A stretch of 31,998 nucleotides of DNA. Origin: Didymodactylos carnosus. Its lineage: Eukaryota > Rotifera > Eurotatoria > Philodinida > Philodinidae. The notes beneath the pieces are model-generated. The model did not search any database. It saw only the letters and a list, made by a program, of their open reading frames with translations, and had not been told where the DNA came from. A program made the position numbers and the translations under genes. The stretch lies in NCBI GenBank assembly GCA_905250885.1, contig CAJNOQ010001410.1, forward strand, positions 1-31,998, given 5' to 3'. Below are positions 12,025 to 22,783 of this stretch, in pieces; the stretch's first letter is position 1, and each line of letters begins with the position of its first letter.

Positions 12025-12311
12025 CACTTGATCGTATATGAAAGTTTATTATTAAACATACATTCCGCATCGACAAAGAATAAGCAAAATAGAAAGCTGA
12101 GAACTTTATATTGTTACTTGTATTGAACAAAAAAGAAAAGTATTGTAAAATCAACACGGTGGCAAACATGCACAGTATAAGGATGACGTACTTTAACTTG
12201 ATCTATTACCCAAGCAGCATCTTATCATCGCTGCTAAATGGAAAACGTTTTAGTCATCCGTCTCCCGTTGAATGACCGACTTATTCCGATTACATTTAAC
12301 ATAAATAGAGA
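12025..12311. repeat. Left copy of a ~270-bp direct duplication
   Basis: Starting at CACTTGATCGTATAT, this block matches 13105-13373 at roughly 90-95% by eye. The left copy has about 24 extra bases in two places (around AGCAGCATCTTATCATCG and GTTTTAG). The match stops near ATAGAGA, immediately before the MITE. The two copies are in the same orientation on either side of MITE copy 2. Confidence 0.85.
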
Positions 12312-13100
12312 TATAATTAAACAGAGCCGGACTCGGCCTGTGACAGTAGGCAATTCCCGTTCAATAAACGGGAACGGTTTTTCAGCTTCCGTTCTGAACT
12401 AGGAACGGTTCAGCAGTTCATGTTCCTAGGAATGGTTCACCAGTTCTGGTTTCGCGAACGAGAATTACAGTTTTTTTTGAACTGGAAACCGCTCATTGTC
12501 CTTTTGTGATTTGTTGATATATTATGTATTTCATTTCGCAAACATAAGATTTTGAACGGGACTACAGTTCTTTTTGAAATGGAAACCGTATGAAACATTT
12601 GAGCTTCTTTTTCTAATCTACTAGCGTTTAATCTCCTTTAGCATGTTAGTGCATTTAGTATAGTGAAAGTTTCTTTTCTTTCCAGTTTATAAAATGAAAG
12701 ATTCAGGCGACTCTTTATTTTTCATTTTTATTCTCTTGTCTTTGCAGCCAATGTTTATGACATATGCGTACGAAAATGGAGTAACAAAAAATAAGAAAAA
12801 GAAAAGTACTGGACGTTCTAAGATTTGAATACTAAGTAAAATAGTTAGAGAGAGAATATGGAAAATGCTACACTGATAGCAGACAAACACTACTACATCA
12901 CATCAGGAGCTGAACTTAACAGTATATCAAGATCTTAAGAAGTAACGAACTAAATTCAATCAGCAAAGTCTATCACGTAATCTGAGAGTCTCTTTGATCA
13001 TATCTCATTCCAACGTTCACTCTTTCAAAATTTTATGTTTGCGAAATGAAATACATAATATATCAACAAATCACATAAGGACAGTGAGCGGTTAATTAAT
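12312..13100. mobile_element. hAT-like MITE, copy 2, right end truncated
   Basis: The sequence from GATATAATTAAACAGAGCCG onward matches copy 1 at 7280-7860 closely. Compared with copy 1 it has about 40 extra bases near 12412-12450 and about 200 extra bases at 12530-12730; part of the latter (TTTCGCAAACATAAG) complements the right arm, so copy 1 probably lost it. The match to the right arm stops near 13092 (CAGTGAGCGGTT), where the sequence passes into TTAATTAATATAT and then the duplicated flank. The frame at 12687-12890 (minus) is part of the repeat and is not a gene. Confidence 0.8.
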
Positions 13101-13104
13101 ATAT

Positions 13105-13373
13105 CACTTGATCGTATATCAAATTTTATTATGAAACATACATTCCGCATCGACAAAGAATAAGCAAAATAGAAAGCTGAGAACTTTATATTGTCACCTG
13201 TATTGAACAAAAAAGAAAAGTATTGTAAAATTAACACGGTAGCAAACATGCACAATATAAGGATGACGTATTTTAACTTGATCTATTATCCAATCAATGG
13301 AAAACTTCATCCGTCTCCTGTTTAATGACCGACTTATTCCGATTACATTTCTTAATATCAACATAGATAGAGA
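13105..13373. repeat. Right copy of the ~270-bp direct duplication
   Basis: The partner of 12025-12311. The 126-codon frame at 13297-13677 (plus) begins inside this repeat and has no recognisable domain, so it is treated as a chance frame. Confidence 0.85.
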
Positions 13374-15480
13374 GAGAGTGAGTGAAATGCAAGGCGAGAA
13401 AAGCAGTATTAATACTGAAAAAAATGCGGTACACATACCCGTCACATACGGCTTACATATCCAAATACCAATTGAAACTTCTGTTCCCCAAAACAGAACA
13501 ATCCTGTTCTTTTATTCGGAAAATTTCTCTTATAAAGGAACGATTGTGTTCGGTCAGACTACACGTTTGGTAAAAAAGAGAAAAATTTCATTACGTTTTC
13601 TTCAGGCAAGTCAGAGCATTTATGACACATACGTTTCAGCTATGTATTTTCCTAAAACTCGTGAACTTTTTCGATAATACTTGTCCAATGTAATATTACT
13701 AATATTTTTGTAAACTTTTCCTTTTCCTTTGTCTTACTTATTTCCATTTTTAATTAAACTTTTCTGAATTGTTTCTCGCATTTCTCTAAGAAAGTTACTA
13801 TTAATTACAGTCTCAGCTAAGAACTTCAAATCCTCTTTATTGATATTGTCTAGCATAAATAGGAGACTCATGATGTCCTGAGATCGTGCGTAGACACATT
13901 TTTTGAATCATACACTTTATTTCTGTGCACAATTGACGTGTGAAGTGGAAGAAAAAAGAAAAGTTTAATGTTTAAATATCAGAACAGTATATATGTACTA
14001 TATATCCTAGCAAATATTTCTGTGGTACGGCGAATCATCACTGTTTGCATGATCTTATAAGAACATTTAACAAAACTTCATATGATCTTATTATAAAATT
14101 CTATAAGACACCATCATATCTTGTAAGATGTATTTCGTCGAGAATTTCAAGTTTTCAGCAAAGAAACAAAACTGCCGCATTTTCTTTCAACCATTCAAAA
14201 CCATTTTATCATCCCCATAAGTCTAGCTGAAACCTACAGTGTGGCTGTATTTGAAAACTTTTTCTTCCAATCGCTCGTCTATCTCGAATACCTTATCACT
14301 CCATAAAAGTGGTGAAGATCGATGTTAGAACACATGTTTACCAACTAATGGAATCTTTTCTTCAAACTTTGCTCTATGATTCAAAGACATTACCTCAAAT
14401 TTATCATACTTAATGTATTTCAAGTCAATACTCATTATTCGTACTTTTAATAATTCGAAAATGTTTTTGTGTATAATTTATATATACATATATATATATA
14501 TATATGTTGAAGGCGTTGTGAATAATAAAAAAAAATGCATCATATTCACTGTCGATTCTGAGAACTACGTTTACGTCCACAATATCAACAACTGCCATTT
14601 ACAGCAAAAGAGAAAAAATTAGTTAATATAACATTTGAAGTTTATTTTATACTTATTGAAAGTAAAAAGAAATGATAGAAAAAGTGATGTATTCTGTTCT
14701 TTTCTCTTTTCCTTTTCAAAAAATTCATTTAACATCACAATGTTTACCTTTCTGTATAATATATATTATTCTCAAAACAAAGTTTTTTTCTATTCTCTGC
14801 ATATATTGAAGAAAGCAAACACGTGTCTCGTTCTCTGTATGAAAGAGAGAAAAATAGAATTTGTCACTAAGATAAAAAATGAAGGAAATATATATAAAAC
14901 ATTGCTCATGACGTTATTCTAAAATGCAGTATATTACATACTGGCTTATGTTGATCATCATAGAATACGAGAATCAACGGTAGTATAATCATTAAAATAA
15001 CTGAGTATAGAGTGACTGTAAAAGTGTTATTCTCACAAGACTATTCATTATCAAATAGTTAACAAAAAAAAAACAAGTCTTACTAAATATTAGAAATTTC
15101 ACCACTTTCAAATTGCTCTTTTCCTTAAAAAATGGAATAAGCATATACTTCAGTTAATAAAAGAATGTGATTTGAAATATAAATTGTTCCATTATACGCT
15201 AATATATCGATTTGCAATAGAATAATGTATTTTCTGTTATGAAAAAAATGGAAATGAAGATAAAATGTTCACATCTCATTTTCTTTTCATCATATGATGG
15301 GATTAGCTCTCTGTGGAGATACAGATGATTTAGATACAGTTTGTACTACTGTGAAGAAAAATTGTTGATCCATCGTTTTCATGAGTGTATGGAATAGGAC
15401 ATTCAAAGTTATTCATAAATCCAAGTTTTTTACAGCTTGGAAGCTCAAAATAATCAAGATATAACATTTCTCTCGAAACA
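13374..15480. other. AT-rich stretch without recognisable gene
   Basis: Open frames at 13297-13677, 14045-14230, 14413-14622 and 14635-14922 are Lys/Ile/Phe-rich, lack splice context and resemble random AT-rich translation. The only distinct structure seen is the TA microsatellite near 14479. Confidence 0.5.
14479..14505. repeat. TA dinucleotide microsatellite
   Basis: About 27 bases of nearly pure TA repeats with one C interruption. Confidence 0.9.
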
Positions 15481-16500
15481 ATTATGAAAAATTTGTCACG
15501 AAACATATTTTTTTGTTTGATTCATGTTGTCTCTGTTTGATACAAGCTTTATTCTGTCAGAACACAAGCAGAAAAATATTCCATTATAGTATTCTAAATT
15601 AAAACTATCGAAAAATACAAAATCAATTTTGTACTAATAGAGATTCGAACAAATGAGCAACGTTCTTCTCTGTTCTCTGATTTTGAAAATCTAATGCGTA
15701 TATGAACTGAAAGAGCGAAAAAATGCCCGCATAAGCAGTGAATTTATGGAATTTATTCATTCGCAGTCAATCTAGTATGAAACAAAAATTATTTGTAATG
15801 CTATTCTAAAAAACTGTCTTTTGTACGACTGCTAGATATTTTTATTTATTCGAGAAAATACAAGATGAAATCAAACAAAGGGTACATATCCTTTGTCATA
15901 TATTGACATATGTATGTCAATATATGATACCATTATTTACTTCGCTTAGTAATAACATAAATACTACTCTTTTTATTATTTGCCGAGTGATTAAGAGAGC
16001 TCCATATGGGCTGGTTTAAACTCAAAAGAACTTTTGAATCGAAGAAAAATTAGTAAAAAAATATGTTGTTTTTGTATTGTTAGAGACGATTATGTATAAA
16101 GTATAGTACGCACTATATAGAATTGTTAATACTTTTTAACTTTATTTTTAAGGATTCGAACTGTCGATGTTCATCATCAGAAAAATGTACAAAGAACTGT
16201 AAAGAGAGATGTTATTTCTACATGAAATTCGTACATACGAAATGGTTCGTCTGATGATCGTTAAAATAAAAGAAACACACGATGAGAAGGAGAAGAAATA
16301 ACAGAATAGAAGTAAATTCTAAAAAGGACTAGAGAATTTTGGTGAGGAAACCAAAGAACGTATCAAATTCTATCAAAAGTAGCTCGAAAAATACATTCCA
16401 TATCCGCTACAAAACATATTTTTTTGTTTGACTAATGTTTTCTCTGTTTTCTGTTTTGAAAATCTGATGTGTATATGAATTGGAAGAGCGAAAAAAGCTG
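15481..16500. repeat. Pair of diverged direct repeats
   Basis: ACATATTTTTTTGTTTGA at 15502-15520 is followed at 15670-15725 by TTTTGAAAATCTAATGCG and an AAGAGCGAAAAA segment. At 16410-16495 the same pieces recur side by side, without the ~140 bases that separate them in the first copy. The interval also holds the 32-base palindrome at 15896. No gene is supported. Confidence 0.6.
15896..15927. repeat. Perfect 15-bp-arm palindrome
   Basis: TCATATATTGACATA is followed by two bases and then its exact reverse complement. It could form a hairpin or cruciform, or be a dyad binding site. AT-rich DNA makes short palindromes common, but a perfect 15-base arm is longer than expected. Confidence 0.75.
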
Positions 16501-16761
16501 AATAAAATCTGATTATTTTGAGTTCTGTAAAGTCAAGTTACTATAGAAAATTATCAAATTTCAAAGTAATTAGTATCAAATGCGCAAAGTAAATTTGTCA
16601 TAAAACGTAATGCCAAGAAGGAAAAACAAAATAACAAATGATAGTAGAATAGAAGAATTGTTAGTTACTTTATCAGATCAGTCTTTACCTCTGTAAATAA
16701 ATGGTCGACGAATTATCTTTTGAAAATAGTCTAACTTAGAAATATTTTTAGACCGCTTTAG

Positions 16762-16959
16762 ACCACCGAGTTCTTTGGGGGGCCTCGAGAAACCGTTGAT
16801 AGATTTAAACTACATTATGAAGTTGACACATCAAAGCAGGGAAATATTCATAACGGATTGCAGATAGTCCCTAGCGAACAGCGACCGAAGGGAGGTGTGA
16901 GCGTTGTCTCCGGGAACGAGGCATATTACATCGATTTCGAAGGTCTACATGACAGATAA
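16762..16959 (+). pseudogene. Exon-like open frame with RPKGGVSVV motif, unknown protein
   Basis: This is a 65-codon open frame without its own ATG, starting right after a possible acceptor (CGCTTTAG, ending 16761) and ending at TAA. It is clearly richer in G+C than its flanks. The predicted peptide looks like a real protein segment: GGPRETVDRF, then LHYEVDTSKQGN, then IVPSEQRPKGGVSVV and YYIDFEGLHDR. A degraded relative on the minus strand near 4560-4690 keeps SKRRPKGGVSVV, so the peptide rather than only the DNA seems to be shared. It may be a terminal exon or an orphan fragment of a dispersed gene or element. No family was recognised, and no upstream exon could be joined convincingly. Confidence 0.45.
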
Positions 16960-17038
16960 AACTAAATGAAATTACAGAAACTAGATGAACTACACAAATT
17001 GAGTAAATAATGAGAGAGTCGAGAGACATAATCCTCCC

Positions 17039-17452
17039 CACTTTATCAGAGCCGTCTCAAATAAGAAGCATCTTCTTTCTTGACAAATGTGAGCAAATGT
17101 CTCATAGACAATCAATACATGTATAAGTCGAGTTCAATGTTTCTCACTCATTTTTTATTCAAATTAAAAACAAATCTTGCCGTTAAATTCACGAGAATTT
17201 TGTCTAGTGAGACATGTAAAAATATTCAAGACTTTCACAGTGGAATCCTGCAATGGATACAATCAACGTCAATGGCATATATATGTGCGTGCTGGTTCAA
17301 ATGGGAGAATAATATGTTGACTTGAAAAAATAAGCGAGAAACATTGAACTCGAGTTATACATGTACTGATTGTCTTTCAGACATTTGCTAACATTTGTCA
17401 AGAAAGGAGAAGAAACAGATGCTTCTTATTTAGTACTGTCCTGTTATCACAA
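17039..17452. mobile_element. Foldback/MITE-like element
   Basis: The arms are about 17061-17150 and 17335-17430. They share ATAAGAAGCAT, CTTTCTTGACAAATGT, CAAATGTCT and ATGTATAA-type blocks in inverted order, and weaker similarity extends to about 17039 and 17452. The central 185 bases resemble part of the intron near 26800-26960. The frame at 17080-17325 spans arm and centre and is not considered a gene. Confidence 0.7.
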
Positions 17453-19410
17453 AGTTGAAGCCTTTTTCTCTGGTCATTCTGCTTATCAGAAAAATAGTCC
17501 TTTTTCTTAGAAAATGCGCCAAGTCCTAAATATTTTCCTTTGTTTAAGGACTATTAAATATGCTGACTTTGCAAAGATCTCAAAATAAAAAAGAATTTTT
17601 TGATGAAGTTTTAATCATATGTTGAATTGAGAAATACACACGGCAAGAAGTGAAAATAATTAGGTAGAAAGTTTCTCGCTAAAAATATACAAATGTTCAG
17701 CAAGTTCACGAAAAAGAAAATAGTTTATTTGCCAAGATTTGGCCTGATCTAGCGAACATGCAGAAATGAAACTGCTGTGTAATCATCTTCTTAATGTGAA
17801 ATAGTTCACCTTGATTACATCATGTTCTTGAGAGAAAACCGGATAAAACATGATGAAATCGGTGTTTCAAACGAAGCTATCCAGAGAGAGCTTTCTTCGT
17901 CCTAAAAGTTGTGCGTTTTAGTGTTAGGGATCCTTGAAATTACTGGATTTCTTGAGCTATAAGATAAAATTTGTTGCGTTTCTTGAACTCAAGATCTCAA
18001 CCATTGAAAAGAATTTTATCAGGGATATCATCGATTAAATATAGTCAGATTGATTAAGAGACAAGTTTAAGCATTAAACTTTGACAATCCAAAATGAGAA
18101 ATATTTCAGAAGTATCAACTCTGGTCCGGTTTTCCGTAATGTGCTAAAAGCTTTGAAGAAACGAGTTTGTTCAAAAGTGTTTATAACAGAAACAACAAAG
18201 AAAAATTTTATGGAGCAACTCTAAAAATTTAATTAATAACCAAAAAACCGGCATTTAACTTTTCGGAGTAAATTTTTTAAAATGAACGGAGTAATTATTT
18301 CCAACAAGGTGGGGGAATCCCCCCATCTAATCGAAAACGCTGGAAACTGTAATCAAACATTTCTGCTTGGTTAACAAGTGTGCCATAATAAGCTGGACTA
18401 AATGTTACTGCATTTTTTTCGTACTTTCTCTTAAAATTAGAAGTTTCTTTACATACAAAAAGATAGAGAATTTCAAGCTCTACAAAACCTACTATTTGAA
18501 TCTCTGAAAGCATTTTTCTCGTTTCAGCACCATTCAAAATATTGAAGCGTGCTAAGTTGTCGAACTGCGACACACTGAAAATAGAAAAACATTTGTCTTG
18601 ATCCAAAAATAGATTCCATAAGATTTTTGAAAACATCAGAAGATTCACCGGAAAATTCTGCATCTTCTCACAGATTTTTCAAAATTTTGCAGTTAAATCT
18701 TCTAGGAAAATTTCTCTGTGCAAAAAGCTGATAAATCTAAAAACACCTAACTTTTGAACCTAAAAGAACGTTAAACTACCAAGTTCTCGATAATCAAATA
18801 CGTATTAAATAAATAAAACATGAAAATATGATTAATTTGCCATCTTGGGAACGGAAATTTGAACAAGAAAACACCCAAAAACTCTAAGTCAACACTTCTC
18901 GAACTCTTGGACCGAGAAAAATCGTGCAGAAAAATCACAAAATTTGCGAAAGATTCTTCTTGAAGTTCTAGGTATGCCTTACGATTCCAGAAAGGAATCA
19001 GAAAACATATTCAATGCGTTTTGCCCTACAGAGAGTTCAAAGTTGAATATAGTCGAAAATAGGTTTCACTAAAACGACTGTCATGCGAACACCTATATAT
19101 TCATACAGTAGAAAAAATGAAGATATGAAATCGAAATAAAGTTTAAGATTTTCTTTCATATTCCAGAATCTGTTAATGATGATTCTGATTATTGCTTATT
19201 AAATTAATCATTTTAGAATCCTTGAAATATCTTGACCAGATCTGCTCAAGATTTATCAAGACAGATTCTGATGCAAAACTTGTAGCACTGCTTTTCATTT
19301 AGAATCTTCAAAGATTTCGATAAATCTACAGAAGTTCTTGAAAGATCTTGGACGAAACTTGAGAAATCTTTAAAGATTTATCAAGATCGGCATTCAAGAT
19401 TTTTCGCCTG
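17453..19410. other. AT-rich stretch without recognisable gene
   Basis: The minus-strand frame at 18295-18663 (122 codons) has no domain, splice context or upstream signals and is left uncalled. A short GC hairpin (GGGGGAATCCCCCC) lies near 18311-18324. From about 19150 to 19400 variants of AAGATTTATCAAGA and AGATTCTGAT recur many times, a diffuse short-motif repeat. Confidence 0.5.
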
Positions 19411-20030
19411 ACAATGGAACGATTTGTACTGTCAAGCCGCTTTCAAGTTCGGAGCATGTGTATTAGATAGACCCCGGTGAGGTATAAAAAAATCCCAAAA
19501 GGCTATGTGCTGATGGGCCTTCCCTTCAGAGTTACAGTCATTATACTGGAATTTTAGTCTATTACATGGTATCTGCCAAAAACACTAATCACGATATTTC
19601 GACCTGACATTTTGCCCACAAGTAGGCCTACTTGTAACTAGAATGTTCTGCAAATTTCAGTTCAAAAGAATGTTTCGTTCTTGAGATATTGAATTTCCAA
19701 AATCACTCATGTTCTACGAAAAGATTGGAGAATATCAGGTTTTTGGGAAACTCAATATCTTATGAAGGGAACATTCTTTTGAACTGAAATTTGCAGAACA
19801 TTCTAGTTACAAGTAGGCCTACTTGTGGGCAAAATGTCAGGTCGAAATATCGTGATTAGTGTTTTTGACAGATACCATGTAATAGGCTAAAATTCCAGTA
19901 TAATGACTGTAACTCTGAAGGGAAGGCCCATCAGCACATAGCCTTTTGGGATTTTTTATACCTCACCGGGGTCTATCTAATACACATGCTCCGAACTTGA
20001 AAGCGGCTTGACAGTAAACCGTTCCATTGT
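19411..20030. mobile_element. 620-bp foldback element with ~285-bp near-identical arms
   Basis: The left arm (19411-19698) and right arm (19746-20030) are reverse complements with only scattered differences. They start and end with ACAATGGAAC / GTTCCATTGT. Each arm contains the small palindrome AGTAGGCCTACT. The unique centre is only about 45 bases, so the whole can fold into one long hairpin. There is no coding capacity and no clear target duplication. The high arm identity suggests recent insertion or ongoing arm correction. Confidence 0.9.
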
Positions 20031-21308
20031 GAGAAAAGTAATACTAACAACTAATCATTCACCATTTTGTTTTGTGGTCAGCCGAGTATATAAGCGCAAT
20101 CGAAATATCGAAAAACTACCGGCTATTTTCTTTTCAGTTTTAGATGATTAATTTTATACTCCCTTTATTTGAGACTTTTAACCTTTTTCTAGAGTAAGTC
20201 TTACTAGACAGCCAGCTACTGGTCTAACTAAAATTTTCTCCAGTTTATCAACAATATGCATATGTAGTAACCAAGAACCAAAAATACTCAGAGTAGTACT
20301 AGAAAAACTGCCATATTTACTTATTCTCTCTTTTTCCTTCCCTATGTCTCACTTAAAAACAGTTTCTTTTGTTCAACATATAGCACATATTACCTTCTTT
20401 CTTTTTGATTTGTAAATTGTTTTGTGTAAAAAACAATGGTTCTTTTACAAGTGTAGAAAAAGTTAAAGCACGAATTTTATCTGATTTATCAAGACAAACT
20501 TAAATATTCCTGTCTGAAATGACAAAAGACAAGAATCTTGCAAGAAATACAAGAAACAGTTTGCGGACCATTGATTATTCTCTCTCCCCCTCCCTCTGAA
20601 AAAAACATGTGACGAATGTGAAGCAAATCTCAAGAGAGATATATCTCAGATATATGCATTCGAACACTAGGGGCCTAATATAAAAATACCAGAGATTAGA
20701 GTGGTATTAAGTAAGATATATCACAATTTATTTTCCGTATTGTACGGTATACGAGCATTCATATTAGAAGAAAAAAAAACGAATTAGATGACGAACGGCT
20801 ACAGATCAATTTTCTGCTCATCAGTATGACTTCTTCAAGAAAACAGCTTTTGTCTTGAACTCGCATTTTCTTCATCGAGCCATTTCGAAACAGAAAACAG
20901 CACCGAACCATGATATCATAGAAACTTTATGCTGAAATTTTTCTTTTCTTATTGTCGTTTGTTTGCTTTACAAAAGAAAGGAAACTACTTCATGGTAAGG
21001 TAAATACTAAATTGACCTGTAAACTATTTTTGAATAATGTTACCTTTTTCAGTAAATAAAGCGAAAATTTAGTATAAATTATGCGTTTTATCTTGGTATA
21101 ATATGAATAAAATCTCGAGTGGCAGAAGTCTATTTTTAGTCTATTCCTCACTACTTTTTTACGTAAAAAAATATACAATCGCTCCACTCCATTTAACATT
21201 CTAAATGACATCTCATATCCTACGACCAGTCATGAGTATTTAATCTTTGTCCTTCGTTCATACCAAAACAAAATCAGCATTTAACAGAATACTTGTGCCT
21301 GTTCGAAC
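20031..21308. other. Intergenic region upstream of the DUF4139-like gene
   Basis: It contains an isolated TATATAAG at 20087-20094 with no gene in reach. It also contains runs of CT and AAG-rich sequence, with motifs such as TTTATCAAGACA near 20487. About 65-70 bases before the start at 21309 lies GTATTTAATC, a possible weak TATA-like site. The minus-strand frame at 20990-21211 is not supported. Confidence 0.45.
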
Positions 21309-22676
21309 ATGCTCACGTCAATATTCTATCTCTTCTTTCTTACAACTATTGTAACATGTGAAGATTTTTCATCGATCACAAACAAGACATCAGTCATAGC
21401 TAAACTCTATTTGAATTCGGCTGAAATTGCTTACAAAATCGCTCCGTTTCAACTACCTGTTGCATTTTCAAACGACGAATGGAGTCAAATACGTCCGGAA
21501 ACAATTCGATTAAGTGGCAGATACATACAAATAACATCTCAAATAATAAAACAAGAGAAGACATCACTCAACGGTCATAAAGTACTCATTTGTCAAAGTA
21601 ACTGTTCTCAGACAATTGAAGTTCTGATGATCGATGATAAAATAAATCTTGTTAAAGATCTCAAAGACGGAACATACTTTATTATTGGTGACAACGAGAG
21701 AATAAAGTATTTTGACATTCCACCAACAGCCAAATATATGGTTGATTTTACGTTTGAAACCTTGCGTGATGAATATTTGTATTTACAAATGATTAATAAT
21801 CAACTGAAATGGCAAGCCTACTATGATCTATTGTTAGAAGACAATGACGAACATGGAACGACGCTCATTGGTTATGCCGATATGCAAAATAGTGGTGTGA
21901 ATACCATTCGTGTAGATGACGCCGAGTTGTTTGGAGGAGATATCACAATAAAGGCACCATCCTACTTCAAGAATGGGTATGCGAATGGAGAGTCAGCAGA
22001 TATAAATGCTAGACCTGAGTACAATGCGCCACCGCCTAGTGTTTCACTGGGACAAGAACTGCAAGGCATTTACGTGTTTAAAATATCTAAACCATTTGCA
22101 ATAGAAGCAAATACGAATTATATTTTACCGATGGTTCGTCCAACTATTGAAGTTGAGCGTTACGTATCTATCGAAAAATATTTCCAACAGACAAATAATG
22201 CTGGAAATCCTGAAAGGATGTACCGTTTGAAAAGCGATCAATTTCTACCAAAAGGAAATGCTTTTGTTCGTGAGAATAATCGTCTCGTTGGTGAAACCCT
22301 ATGGCCTGATCAAACAGCTAATAATACATATGCATTTGCACTTGGTAAAGACTATGATGTAACATATAGTGAAACAGTCACGCTGTTAGCTAATGAATCG
22401 AGTAAACCAATCTCCGACAATATTCTTATTTCACAATATCAAAAATCTACTAAGCAGACGTATTTGATTAACCTGAAATTGGAAAATTTCAAAGGTCGAA
22501 CGATTAGAATTGAATATACTCAACAGCTTACTGGATCTCTAAATTATATTTTTCAAGCTGTTGATAATAACAGCAATTTTAAACAAGTTGGATCAAACAT
22601 AAATGCCAATTTTACATTATCAGCCAGCGAATCTCAAGAGCACAAATACAGAATCGTATACCAAACTCAGAATTAA
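21309..22676 (+). CDS. Secreted DUF4139-like protein, single exon
   Basis: An uninterrupted 455-residue frame from ATG to TAA with good codon structure. Residues 1-17 form a signal peptide (MLTSIFYLFFLTTIVTC, then EDF), and there is no other membrane segment. The middle and C-terminal parts match the pattern of the DUF4139 family: LKWQAYYDLLL around W168, then a GYADMQN-type strand, VFKISKPFAI, LPKGNAFV with RLVGETLWP around 312-333, and YAFALGKDYDV. Several N-glycosylation sequons (NKT, NCS, NNT, NES, NFT) and a close Cys pair (ICQSNC) fit an extracellular location. DUF4139 proteins are widespread and of unclear function. The gene has no intron, unlike its neighbours, which may reflect retroposition or horizontal gain but proves neither. 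The family call rests on pattern memory. Coding status is near certain. Confidence 0.9.
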   Translation: MLTSIFYLFFLTTIVTCEDFSSITNKTSVIAKLYLNSAEIAYKIAPFQLPVAFSNDEWSQIRPETIRLSGRYIQITSQIIKQEKTSLNGHKVLICQSNCSQTIEVLMIDDKINLVKDLKDGTYFIIGDNERIKYFDIPPTAKYMVDFTFETLRDEYLYLQMINNQLKWQAYYDLLLEDNDEHGTTLIGYADMQNSGVNTIRVDDAELFGGDITIKAPSYFKNGYANGESADINARPEYNAPPPSVSLGQELQGIYVFKISKPFAIEANTNYILPMVRPTIEVERYVSIEKYFQQTNNAGNPERMYRLKSDQFLPKGNAFVRENNRLVGETLWPDQTANNTYAFALGKDYDVTYSETVTLLANESSKPISDNILISQYQKSTKQTYLINLKLENFKGRTIRIEYTQQLTGSLNYIFQAVDNNSNFKQVGSNINANFTLSASESQEHKYRIVYQTQN

Positions 22677-22777
22677 CAGGTTAACAACCTTTTTGCTATT
22701 TTATTCTATTTTATTAAACTTTATTCAAATTTTTCACTTTTTGGCCTTGTAAGAAAAATCTTAAACAAAATTTAGTA

Positions 22778-22783
22778 AATAAA
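22778..22783 (+). terminator. Poly(A) signal AATAAA
   Basis: A canonical AATAAA about 100 bases after the stop codon of the DUF4139-like gene, in an AT-rich 3' flank. It is the likeliest cleavage and polyadenylation signal for that transcript. Confidence 0.55.

Noticed and set aside
13297..13677. 126-codon plus-strand frame
   Set aside because: It starts inside the duplicated flank, whose other copy does not keep the frame, and shows no domain or splice context.
14413..14922. Two adjacent frames of 69 and 95 codons
   Set aside because: The first runs through the TA microsatellite and both are Lys/Ile/Phe-rich, as expected from random AT-rich translation.
16145..16170. GTTCGAATCC on the minus strand, like a tRNA T-loop
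   Set aside because: The flanking bases do not form a T stem, and no acceptor, D or anticodon arms fit at the right distance.
18295..18663. 122-codon minus-strand frame
   Set aside because: No recognisable family, signal or splice context; composition is compatible with chance in AT-rich DNA.
20087..20094. TATATAAG as a promoter TATA box (also at 27051)
   Set aside because: No gene begins within a plausible distance; in the second case it lies in an intron.
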